Assembly: GCA_038999265.1 (NCBI GenBank)
Contig: JAWAAR010000003.1
Location: 1 to 36,757 of the forward strand
Source of the DNA: Candidatus Aenigmatarchaeota archaeon
Lineage (GTDB): Archaea; Aenigmatarchaeota; Aenigmatarchaeia; CG10238-14
DNA length: 36,757 nt
Direction of reading: 5' to 3'
Part shown: positions 8,765 through 16,547 of the stretch, piece by piece
Layout of the letters: each line of letters opens with the position of its first letter
How positions within the stretch are numbered: position 1 is the stretch's first letter
Translations under genes and position numbers: made by a program
The notes under the pieces: model-generated
What the model was told of the DNA's origin: nothing
The model's input: only the letters and a program-made list of their open reading frames with translations
Database searches by the model: none

Positions 8765-9529
8765 TTGACAAGAATAATCGGTGTTGTTTCTGGAAAAGGT
8801 GGTGTCGGCAAGACAACTGTTGTCACAAATTTAGGCACAGTTTTAGCCAAGAGGGGTAATAAGGTCACAGTAGTCGATTGCAATGTAACAACATCGCATC
8901 TCCTCATGCATTTTGGTAGAGTCAGTTATCCAAAGACATTGAATGATGTTTTAAGGGGAACTTCAAGTATAAAAGAAGCGACTTATCTAAGTTACACAGG
9001 TGTAAATGTTGTTCCAGCTTCACTTAATTTGTCTGATTTGATTGGTGTTGACATAACCCTTCTTGGGGAAAAAATAAAGAACCTTTTTGAAGATCAAGAT
9101 TTTGTAATACTCGACGGAGCTCCTGGTTTTGGTAAGGAGGCTGTATCTGGGATGATGGCTTGTTCAGAGGCTATAATGGTATCAACACCTTATCTTCCTG
9201 ATATAACTGACATAGTCCGTGGTAAAGCTTTGCTTCAGGATTTAGGAATAAAAGTTTCTGGTCTGGTATTGAACAAGGTCACGGGAAAAAGTTTTGAGTT
9301 AAAGGAAGAAGAAATATGTGAACTTACTGAGCTTCCGGTGATAGCAAAAATCCCCTTTGATTTCAAGGTCCTTGAAAGCCTTGGGTTGAAGATTCCATTG
9401 ACCTTTTATGATAGAAAATCTAAAGTTGCCCGTGAATTCCACAAGCTCGCATCCTTTATAACTCAAGAAAAATATGAAGATAGAAATATACTCAGTAGGC
9501 TTGGAAAGTTGTTTTCAAAGTGGTCCTAA
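8765..9529 (+). CDS. MinD/ParA-family ATPase
   Basis: A 254-residue P-loop ATPase of the SIMIBI class with the deviant Walker A KGGVGKTT at residues 11-18, a switch II-like LDGAPGFG near residue 120, and a MinD-like overall layout. The aspartate-rich region after strand 2 reads VDCNVTTSH instead of the usual DxDxG, which may affect partner binding. Such proteins position cargo or division machinery, or act in Fe-S carrier assembly; nothing here decides between these. The start is TTG with a GTGAT SD. No ParB-like partner is adjacent. Its stop is 1 nt from the stop of the converging GH57 gene. Confidence 0.85.
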   Translation: MTRIIGVVSGKGGVGKTTVVTNLGTVLAKRGNKVTVVDCNVTTSHLLMHFGRVSYPKTLNDVLRGTSSIKEATYLSYTGVNVVPASLNLSDLIGVDITLLGEKIKNLFEDQDFVILDGAPGFGKEAVSGMMACSEAIMVSTPYLPDITDIVRGKALLQDLGIKVSGLVLNKVTGKSFELKEEEICELTELPVIAKIPFDFKVLESLGLKIPLTFYDRKSKVAREFHKLASFITQEKYEDRNILSRLGKLFSKWS

Positions 9530-9530
9530 T

Positions 9531-10754
9531 TTAACCAGCTTCAGAAGAGTAATAAAAATTATTCATTTTCCCATATATCTCTTCTCTTATCGTCTCAGCT
9601 TTTTGTATGAATTCCTCAATTTTTGTATCATTAACCAATGATTTGAGTTTATAGAAAGCCTTTGTTTGCATCTCCAGACCAGCCAAAAATCTGGAAGCAA
9701 CTCTATGCCATTTATCCCTTGTAAACCACCAATACATGCAACTATATTGACTTTTATCAACCAGATCCCTGACAATCATGAAGTTTTCTCTTAATTTCCT
9801 GCTACCGTTTATTTTTCTCTCAGCCATGTGTGTTGCTTTTATTAAAAGATCGAGATGCTCCCAAGCCAACTGGTGAACGCTCTTGAATGGCTCTTGGTGT
9901 TTTTCCAACCAAAGAGGGAAATAATTACCAGCCTTTATATCCTCATAAGTCGTAGACCAGGATGATGGAAAAGCGTCAACATCACCCAAATATTCAAACC
10001 TCTTGAATATTTCACCACAATTTATTGTCTCTACTTCTGGATTCTTGCTAATTTTCTCCAGAGTTTCTTTCAATCCTTCAACCATCCAAGGAACATGATG
10101 TCCTATAGTTTCACCATCCAAGGCTGTAAAGCAGTAAGTACCCTTGTTCTTAAGCAACCTCTCAACAAAATCACTATTGGTTCTCCCAAATCCTATATCC
10201 AAACTAACAACATCATCCCTAAATATCACTTTTAAAGTATATTTACCATTTCTTACTGTGTGAAATCCCTTGTTTGTCCATTTTCCATTAGAAGCCACAC
10301 CAGCCAATGAAACCCATTCATATCCGGCCTTTCTTATAGCAGGTATTATATCTGGTGAATAAGCCATCTCTGGCAACCAAACTCCAGTTGGTTTATAAGA
10401 TTCACCAAAGGCCTTTCTGTTTATCTCATCATTGAGTTTTATCTGTCTTATTATCTCACTTTCTGGTATTAATGGACAAAGGGCATGATAACAGGTTGTT
10501 GAGACAAATTCCAACTGACCATTTTCAGCAAGTTTTTTCAACCCCTCAATCACATCCCAGAGACCATTGTCCATCAACAATTTTGTAAGGGAACCATTAA
10601 TGTTCAAAGTAAATTTGGCATCTGGATGCTGAGAATATATTTCTATTATCTTTCTATAAGATTCATCAGTAACCTTTAACAACCATTCTTTTGTCTGGAC
10701 TGGTGGCTGATATATATGCCAGAGAGGTGCCCAAAATACCTTTTCTGTAGCCAT
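9531..10754 (-). CDS. Glycoside hydrolase family 57 protein
   Basis: A 407-residue protein with the ordered GH57 motifs: LWHIYQPP at residues 11-18, a second conserved region around CYHALCPL (88-95), WLPEMAY (126-132) with E129 as likely nucleophile, and ALDGETIGHH (211-220) with D213 as likely acid/base. The family includes alpha-amylases, 4-alpha-glucanotransferases and branching enzymes acting on alpha-glucans. There is no signal peptide, so the enzyme is probably cytosolic and acts on storage glucan; that is inference. A GTG at 10763 is possible, but AGTGA 5 nt before the ATG at 10754 favours ATG. No other carbohydrate gene is nearby. Confidence 0.85.
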   Translation of the reverse strand: MATEKVFWAPLWHIYQPPVQTKEWLLKVTDESYRKIIEIYSQHPDAKFTLNINGSLTKLLMDNGLWDVIEGLKKLAENGQLEFVSTTCYHALCPLIPESEIIRQIKLNDEINRKAFGESYKPTGVWLPEMAYSPDIIPAIRKAGYEWVSLAGVASNGKWTNKGFHTVRNGKYTLKVIFRDDVVSLDIGFGRTNSDFVERLLKNKGTYCFTALDGETIGHHVPWMVEGLKETLEKISKNPEVETINCGEIFKRFEYLGDVDAFPSSWSTTYEDIKAGNYFPLWLEKHQEPFKSVHQLAWEHLDLLIKATHMAERKINGSRKLRENFMIVRDLVDKSQYSCMYWWFTRDKWHRVASRFLAGLEMQTKAFYKLKSLVNDTKIEEFIQKAETIREEIYGKMNNFYYSSEAG

Positions 10755-10763
10755 AGTTGTCAC

Positions 10764-10854
10764 TAATTAATAATTAAAAGTAGTATTTAAGGATTACTAT
10801 AGAGTAGTAAATATATTGATATATTTAAATAAAAGCGTTAAAATGTTGTAAAAA
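10764..10854 (-). promoter_or_regulatory. Upstream region of the GH57 gene
   Basis: An AT-rich 91-nt spacer. Read on the minus strand, TTTAAATATATC and TATATTTACT are TATA-like tracts, and TTAATTAGTGA just before the GH57 start contains its SD. A T-rich stretch immediately after the neighbouring gene's TGA (GATTTTTAC, minus strand) could serve as that gene's terminator. Confidence 0.35.
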
Positions 10855-11784
10855 TCAAATTTTCGAGCAGAAATAGGTGACAACCTTATAATAATTGTCC
10901 TGGGTTTTCTCTATTATTTTTAGGATCTGTTTTTCATCCTTCCCAGATCTCAGTTTTAACATCTCTTTTATAATAGGATTCCCATTTTTTCTGATGACTT
11001 CGGGTACGTCTATATTTGACATCCTTTTTAATTCCCTGTACCACTTATTTTCGAACATCTTGAAGCTTATCCAGGAAATACTCAAACCAAGATAAATAAG
11101 GAAAATATCATCAAGAAAGTGTTTCTGATCTCTTTTTAAGGCATCTATTATATCATTTTCAGTAAATTTTACACCCAAAAACTCCTTAAATGTTGATTTG
11201 TAGTTTTCATAGAGTTCCTCATCAAATCCAAAACTCATGAGCCTACTATTGGCTAATATGTCCTTTATGTATAAAACAGATGTGTTAGTAACACGAATCA
11301 GGGAAACAAACAGCCTTTCCTTTGTGAATGGTTTTTTCTCCATATGTTTTTCAAGTATTGCAAGTATGTTTTTCCCTGACTTATCCATCTGTTCCTCGAG
11401 TTTGCTCTCTATGCCATCAATTTTATTGAGAAGGTGCATTAATTCGTGAGAAAACAGGCCTTCAATAGCATTGTAGTTCATCTCCTTAAAAATCCTCTCA
11501 TTTCCATTCAACAATATTATTGGGGTTTTACCAGGTGTCCAATAAGTGAAACTAGGGGTGTTTTGAGTTATCCATTCCCTTATTTCCCCATGTCTTCTCA
11601 CCTGAATTTCCGAGAGTATTTTCTTTGTTAACCCTATAGGATTCTTTGTTACATATATCTCTATCTTACCTAATTTCCTAACATCCGTTCTCTTTGAAAA
11701 TTCCTTTAACACAGAAGTTATTGCAGATGATATTATTCTGGATTCTCTTCCCTTGAAATCCATGTGTTTTACTACTTGAACCAT
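10855..11784 (-). CDS. HEXXH-motif putative metallopeptidase
   Basis: A 309-residue protein with HELMH (H113, E114, H117) inside FSHELMHLLNKIDG, the zinc-binding signature of gluzincin/metzincin-type peptidases. A third ligand is not obvious; acidic residues in a helix around DEELYENY are candidates. The rest is helical and charged, with no signal peptide or clear membrane segment, so a cytosolic protein is likely. I do not recognise the family by name. The first ATG (11784) lacks an SD; ATG at residue 8 (MDFKGRE) is an alternative. It lies 24 nt after the PIN-ATPase gene on the same strand, so co-transcription is likely. Confidence 0.65.
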   Translation of the reverse strand: MVQVVKHMDFKGRESRIISSAITSVLKEFSKRTDVRKLGKIEIYVTKNPIGLTKKILSEIQVRRHGEIREWITQNTPSFTYWTPGKTPIILLNGNERIFKEMNYNAIEGLFSHELMHLLNKIDGIESKLEEQMDKSGKNILAILEKHMEKKPFTKERLFVSLIRVTNTSVLYIKDILANSRLMSFGFDEELYENYKSTFKEFLGVKFTENDIIDALKRDQKHFLDDIFLIYLGLSISWISFKMFENKWYRELKRMSNIDVPEVIRKNGNPIIKEMLKLRSGKDEKQILKIIEKTQDNYYKVVTYFCSKI

Positions 11785-11808
11785 AGAATAGTATTTGTTT
11801 TCAAATTA

Positions 11809-13623
11809 TTAAACGGCAAGGACTTTTACCTTCTTTCCACCTATTATTGCTTGAACCAATCTTCTTCCTATCTCAGAACTCTTGTTTATCCTTATCTCAT
11901 ATTTTTTACCTATTGTTGCCGAAAGGAGATATTCATCTTCTATATATATATCTGCAGAAGAACTCTTCACATCCTTTCCAAACCTGAACACCAAAGTATT
12001 GCCAATTTCATCAATAGAAAATTCAACTTCCTTTCCCATTGTTGGATATTTTGGTTCAACATCTATGTGTATCCCCAACTCCTCTTCTAATTGGTTAATA
12101 TTGCTTCCACTCTTTCCTATCAATCTTGCTATGCAATTATTGTTAACCTTGACAGATACCCTTTCATCACTTGTAAAAGTGACCTCCGCCTCTGGGTCAT
12201 ATCTCCTTATAACCTGCTTTATTCTCTGGATTGCAAGCTTTCTTATAGCACTCTCTTTTTTGGTATCTTCCTTAATTGGTATGACAACATTTTCCTCTCC
12301 ATAGGTGTATATCTCATATACAAGCTTCCCATTTTCAAAGTCCCTGACCTCCACAACAGGTCTTGTCAAATCACTTTCCGTCATTCCACTTGGGACTTTT
12401 ACTGTTAATGAGAGGTCATAAACATTTTTTATTTCCCCATCCTTGATGAATATCACGGTATCGACAACATGGGGTATCATCCCAAGTTCTATCTTTCCTA
12501 TAAACCTCTGGACAGCGTCTATTGCCTCTGAAGCATGAACAACACCAACCATTCCCACACCCGCCAATCTCATGTCAGCAAATATCTTGAAATGATTGGG
12601 TTGTCTTACCTCATCAAATATTGTATAATCAGGTCTGACTAATAGGAGAATGTCAGCAGTCTTAAAATAGTCTCCCCCTAAAGGTGCATATTGGGTTATT
12701 TCCGGGGGGACTTGTAAATCCCTAGGTGATTCCAAGGTCTTCACTATCTTGCCCTGTGAGTGATAGAATTCTGCCAAACTGGCGGTAAAGGTTGATTTAC
12801 CAGATCCCGGGGGACCTGCGACTAGAATTCCCTCGGCCCTTTCTTTCAATCTTTCCTTGAGTTTTTGAGATAGTTTGTAATCATCCAGTGTGAGTTTTAC
12901 TATGGGTCTGACTATTGTTATCTCAAAGCCGTCAGAAAAAGGTGGTCTTGCTATTGCTATCCTATTGTTTCCCATCTGGATTATAGTTGCGCCTCCCTTT
13001 TCTGCCTCAATAAATGTGTCTTCTGTCTTTCTAGCACTCTCGACAATTTCCTCTATTATTGTATTCATTTGTTCTCTTGTAAGTGGCTTATCGTCTATAA
13101 CTTCCAACTTAAATTTTCCTGGCTTCCCTCTCTTTGCCATTGGTCTGACATTCTCCTTTAGATGAAGGCTCATGGTATCCGGTGTGAAGTATTTTTGAAA
13201 TGTCAGTTCTTTTTTATCTGCATCAGGTGGCATGTATTCTGTTTTCACACCCTCTGCAAGCCCTGTGAGATACTGGACATAATCAGCCGTCAATAAGGTG
13301 GCATCCTCAAACTTTGCGGAATCTCGGATAATTGCATCAAGTCTCCCACCCTTTGCGAGTTTTATTTCTTCAAGTGTTGGTCTCTCACCCGTAAATCTAA
13401 TCTTTATATCCTTGTCCTTTATCAGTTCCCTTATCTGTTTTATCTCTTCCAATCCAACAAAACCCTCATTTCTTCCATGTGAGGCCTGGGCCTGAAGTTC
13501 ATCCAGTGCCGCTATTGGGATTATGATTTCCTTCAACCCTTCCAGTTCTCCAGCCTGTAACATTTTTGTTACTTTCCCGTCTATTATTATGCTTGTATCC
13601 AAACAGATTTTTTCAACCTTCAT
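11809..13623 (-). CDS. PIN domain-VirB11-like ATPase-KH protein (PINA family)
   Basis: A 604-residue three-domain protein. Residues 1-130 form a PIN nuclease-like domain with acidic residues at D9, D96 and D114. Residues 230-410 form a secretion-type (VirB11/PilT) ATPase with Walker A GPPGSGKST (270-278), an acidic pair in FDEVR (337-338) and a conserved histidine region VVHASEA. Residues 480-525 form a KH domain with the GKSG loop. This architecture is typical of archaeal PINA, described in Sulfolobus as a Holliday-junction branch-migration ATPase. The start is the ATG at 13623, preceded by GAGTGAT; an upstream GTG at 13632 lies within that SD. It faces a 38-residue zinc-ribbon gene across a 146-nt gap. 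Confidence 0.88.
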   Translation of the reverse strand: MKVEKICLDTSIIIDGKVTKMLQAGELEGLKEIIIPIAALDELQAQASHGRNEGFVGLEEIKQIRELIKDKDIKIRFTGERPTLEEIKLAKGGRLDAIIRDSAKFEDATLLTADYVQYLTGLAEGVKTEYMPPDADKKELTFQKYFTPDTMSLHLKENVRPMAKRGKPGKFKLEVIDDKPLTREQMNTIIEEIVESARKTEDTFIEAEKGGATIIQMGNNRIAIARPPFSDGFEITIVRPIVKLTLDDYKLSQKLKERLKERAEGILVAGPPGSGKSTFTASLAEFYHSQGKIVKTLESPRDLQVPPEITQYAPLGGDYFKTADILLLVRPDYTIFDEVRQPNHFKIFADMRLAGVGMVGVVHASEAIDAVQRFIGKIELGMIPHVVDTVIFIKDGEIKNVYDLSLTVKVPSGMTESDLTRPVVEVRDFENGKLVYEIYTYGEENVVIPIKEDTKKESAIRKLAIQRIKQVIRRYDPEAEVTFTSDERVSVKVNNNCIARLIGKSGSNINQLEEELGIHIDVEPKYPTMGKEVEFSIDEIGNTLVFRFGKDVKSSSADIYIEDEYLLSATIGKKYEIRINKSSEIGRRLVQAIIGGKKVKVLAV

Positions 13624-13769
13624 TAAAATCACTCTTTAATTAGGAATAAGAAAACTTATAAATGAAGGTCAGTTATTTAAACCATTCTTTGATAAAAAAT
13701 AATTTTTCTGATCTAGGAAGTTGTTAACTTTTTATCTTTTACTATTCATAACCACGATTAAGTGATTAC

Positions 13770-13886
13770 ATGAAAAGATGCCCAGAATGTGGGTCCACAA
13801 AATTGCATTACACAGAAGAAGGGTTGGTCTGCAGGGAATGCGGCCTAGTCTTAGAATCGGTAGTAATGTTTTCGATGGAATCCTAG
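13770..13886 (+). CDS. 38-residue TFB-like zinc-ribbon microprotein
   Basis: A short ORF starting at ATG 13770 with a good SD (AGTGAT, 13761-13766) 3 nt upstream. It encodes two CxxC knuckles, CPEC at residues 4-7 and CREC at 21-24, followed by GLVLES. This matches the N-terminal zinc ribbon of archaeal TFB / eukaryotic TFIIB, which contacts RNA polymerase, but the linker and the two cyclin folds are absent: the ORF stops after residue 38. It ends in CTAG (13883-13886), where its TAG is shared, on the opposite strand, with the stop of hisS. It could be a stand-alone regulator, or a remnant of a tfb gene. The intact SD and cysteines favour a real gene. Confidence 0.7.
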   Translation: MKRCPECGSTKLHYTEEGLVCRECGLVLESVVMFSMES

Positions 13887-15178
13887 GATAATAATTCAAT
13901 AATTTCCTCAATTGTAAGCAACCTTTCTTCTCCCGTAGACATGTCCTTAAGTTTCAGTCTGCCACTTTTTATTTCCTCCGGACCTACTATGATTGAATAA
14001 GGAATTCCAAGAGAATTGACATATTCCATCTGTTTTTTAAGATTTCTGTTCATAAGATCGATTTGTGTGTTAATTTTTGATCTTCTGAGTTTTTTGGCAA
14101 CTCTCAGGCAGTAATTTCTGGTTTCCTCATTTACATTTACGACAAAAACCTTTGTTTCCGTCTTCATTCTCTTTTCATTTCTTTCCTTCAGAAGTTCTAT
14201 TATTCTTTCTATTCCCAAGGCTATACCGACAGCCGGGATTTCTTCCCCCCCAGAAAATGCCCCTATCATTTTGTCATATCTCCCGCCACCAGCCAAGCTT
14301 CCTATCTTCTTGTCATTACCCATTATCTCAAAAATTGTCGAAGTGTAATAATCCAGACCCCTCACCAAGCTGAGGTCGATTATTATGTTTTTTCTTCCCA
14401 TATTTTCCAATTCATTCAAAAGTTGTTCTAGCTCTCCTAATCCGTCAAGGGCGAGTTTGTTTTCTCCCACAAGATCCCTTGTTTTTCCGATAACGTTTTT
14501 TGGCTCAAGTTTAATGTCAATTATCTTCAATATCCTTTCTATCTTCTCGGAGGATAACCCCACATTTTCCAGTTCCTTTTCAACCCCTTCTATACCAATC
14601 TTGTCCAGTTTATCTATTACTCTAAATGTTTCCGGGATTTTCTTTTCTGGTATCCCTGCAAACTGCATAATCCCTGTCAAAAGCTTCCTGTTGTTTACCC
14701 TCATAACACAATCAGTAAAACCTAGCTCCTCCAAAACTGCCATCGCACAATCTATCACTTCCGCATCTGCCGACATTGATTTAGACCCGACTACATCTAT
14801 GTCACACTGCCAAAATTCCCTGTATCTTCCTCTTTTAATTTCCTCATATCTCCAGACACGGGATATCTCATATCTCTTAAAAGGTTTTGGCAACTGTGGA
14901 TTGGATGCAATAACTCTGGCTAATGGGACTGTTTGATCAAACCTCAATGCAAGTTTTCTTCCAGACTTGTCTTCAAAAACATAGAGTTTATCCTGTTCTC
15001 CCGATCCTATGGATTCCTTCAAGGCAAACAACTCAAAGTGTTCAATTGATGGTGTTTTTAGTGGGTCATATCCATATCTCTTGAATACAGATTTAACAGT
15101 ATCAAAAACCCTTTCCCTCAGTATCATTTCTTCGGGGAAAAAGTCCCGTGTGCCTCGAGGTGGTTGGAATTTGGTCAT
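13883..15178 (-). CDS. hisS: Histidine--tRNA ligase
   Basis: A 431-residue class II synthetase that charges tRNA-His. Recognisable are PRGTRDFFPEE at the N-terminus, LRFDQTVPLAR, motif 2 around YEEIKRGRYREFWQCDID, the HisRS-specific GLDYYTSTIFE, and motif 3 in AGGGRYDKM...GIALGIERI. The C-terminal anticodon-binding domain (about residues 330-431) is complete. Length is normal for the family. It starts at ATG 15178, with TATA-like sequence (TATATATTTTATAA) about 30 nt upstream on the minus strand. Its stop overlaps that of the zinc-ribbon ORF by four bases. The accessory island begins just upstream of this gene. Confidence 0.95.
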   Translation of the reverse strand: MTKFQPPRGTRDFFPEEMILRERVFDTVKSVFKRYGYDPLKTPSIEHFELFALKESIGSGEQDKLYVFEDKSGRKLALRFDQTVPLARVIASNPQLPKPFKRYEISRVWRYEEIKRGRYREFWQCDIDVVGSKSMSADAEVIDCAMAVLEELGFTDCVMRVNNRKLLTGIMQFAGIPEKKIPETFRVIDKLDKIGIEGVEKELENVGLSSEKIERILKIIDIKLEPKNVIGKTRDLVGENKLALDGLGELEQLLNELENMGRKNIIIDLSLVRGLDYYTSTIFEIMGNDKKIGSLAGGGRYDKMIGAFSGGEEIPAVGIALGIERIIELLKERNEKRMKTETKVFVVNVNEETRNYCLRVAKKLRRSKINTQIDLMNRNLKKQMEYVNSLGIPYSIIVGPEEIKSGRLKLKDMSTGEERLLTIEEIIELLS

Positions 15179-15335
15179 TTTATCAATAGTTTGTTGGAAA
15201 TTATAAAATATATACCAGTGCGCATTAATAATTTTCTTAAAAATTTCAACCTAATTACCAGTAAATAAATTGGGTGGGAATTGCTTGATCCTGGTTAATG
15301 TCACACTATTTTTCTTTTATTTTTCTTACTGATTT

Positions 15336-15344
15336 CACTGCTGA
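15336..15344 (+). repeat. Left copy of 9-bp direct repeat (target-site duplication)
   Basis: CACTGCTGA here and at 16443-16451 in the same orientation flanks the IS5-like element. A 9-bp duplication is known for some IS5-family groups. On the left, two extra bases separate it from the best-matching inverted repeat. Confidence 0.6.
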
Positions 15345-15346
15345 GG

Positions 15347-16442
15347 GTCCCGTTGTATAACTTCTATAAAATAGAAATCTAAATATATACCAGGTGATAT
15401 CAATGCATGGTAAAAGAAGACATTCTATGACTGGAAAATCTATAATAGAGAACTGGTTGATAGGGGAAAAAACTAACTGAAAGAACTGTTTCCATCAAAA
15501 ATCATGTTTCAAATTTTTGGGAAGAAGAACTTCTTAGGATGAACGAAGGAAAAGAGGGTCCAGGTACAAATACCCTGATTCTCAAATAATTTTCTTCTCC
15601 CTTCTTAGATCAGCCTTCATTGTTAATTCATATAGAAATCTTCAGGGTTTGGGTTTCCTTTTCTTTGAAAAAGTTCCCGATTACGCCGAAATAAACAGGA
15701 GAATAAGAAAACTTAACCTGGATGTCCTAAGGAAAATAAATAAGGAGGTTACAAGAGCCAAAACAAAAGGGAGGATCATAGATATAACACTAGATGGAAC
15801 AGGTGTTCAAATAAATGGGAAATATGTTTGGATTGACAAGAAAGCCAAGAAGATTAGAAAAAGGGATTGGAAGAAAGTAAACATAGCAATAGATGTTGAA
15901 ACAAGGCAGATTCTTGGTATAAAAGTTCTTGAAAAGAATGAAAATGAAGGATGTCATAAAAATACAGTCGATTTGTTGGTTGATACTTTTGACAATATTG
16001 ACGAAACTGCAGAAATAAGGAGGCTTTATGGTGATGGTGGATATGACAATGAAAACAATTTCAGGATGCTTGAATTCTTGGGTATAGAGCCTGTTATAAG
16101 AGTAAGAAGAACCTCAAGAATCAAGGCAAACTATATGTCTAAATCACTTAAAACAAAAAAGAAAAGAAAATTCTTTGAAAATAAGAGAAACAAAGTAGCC
16201 TTGGAACAGTTTGATTGGGAGAAGTATATAGGGAATAGTAGATATGGCAAAAGGAGTGGAATAGAGGGTATTATAGGCTCATTTAAACGATTTTTTAGGG
16301 GAAAATATATTTTCAAGATCAAATGAGATGATTGAAAGGGAAATTTTTACAAAAGTCTGATATGGAATATGATGGTTGATTGAGAAGTATTGTAATTGAT
16401 TAGTGGGAATAAGGTTGTTTTTCCTCAGTTATTCAACAATAC
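15347..16442 (+). mobile_element. Degraded IS5-like insertion sequence
   Basis: About 1.1 kb with imperfect terminal inverted repeats: GTCCCGTTGTATAAC at 15347-15361, and the complement of 16428-16442 (GTATTGTTGAATAAC), identical at 11 of 15 positions. It is flanked by 9-bp direct repeats and carries one DDE transposase gene broken by several frameshifts. The transposase begins after a good SD (AGGTGAT, 15392-15398). The element is probably no longer autonomous. I infer the family from the transposase and do not claim a specific named IS. Confidence 0.75.
15403..16383 (+). pseudogene. IS5-like DDE transposase, multiply frameshifted
   Basis: Joined across frames, the product is a DDE transposase. 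An N-terminal part (around FYDWKIYNRELVDRG, then VSNFWEEELLRMNE, then KYPDSQIIFFSLLRSAF) precedes a catalytic core that is open from 15538 to 16326. The core has ITLDGTG (first D), LYGDGGYDN (second D) and GKRSGIEGIIGSFKRFF (E), so the triad itself is intact. I infer frameshifts near 15420, 15465 (in a GGGGAAAAAA run), 15548, 16300 and 16345; the original C-terminus (around FSRSNEMIEREIF, then KSLIWNMM) is recovered only by changing frame, ending at the TGA 16381-16383. Five indels argue for decay, not a programmed shift. Confidence 0.8.
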
Positions 16443-16451
16443 CACTGCTGA
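16443..16451 (+). repeat. Right copy of 9-bp direct repeat (target-site duplication)
   Basis: CACTGCTGA, directly abutting the right inverted repeat of the IS5-like element, identical to 15336-15344. Confidence 0.6.
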
Positions 16452-16547
16452 ACCTAACTAAAAAATATATAAAGTGATAGCAGGTGTGTTTATTAATGCG
16501 AACCAATATTATAAAATATATATATTTTTTTATGTAAAAAAAATGGT

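Noticed and set aside
14385-14936. A 183-codon open frame on the plus strand
   Set aside because: It lies antisense within hisS, which has clear family motifs, so it is a shadow frame.
15460-15475. GGGGAAAAAA as a programmed frameshift site in the transposase
   Set aside because: At least four further indels are needed to restore the protein, so decay is the simpler explanation.
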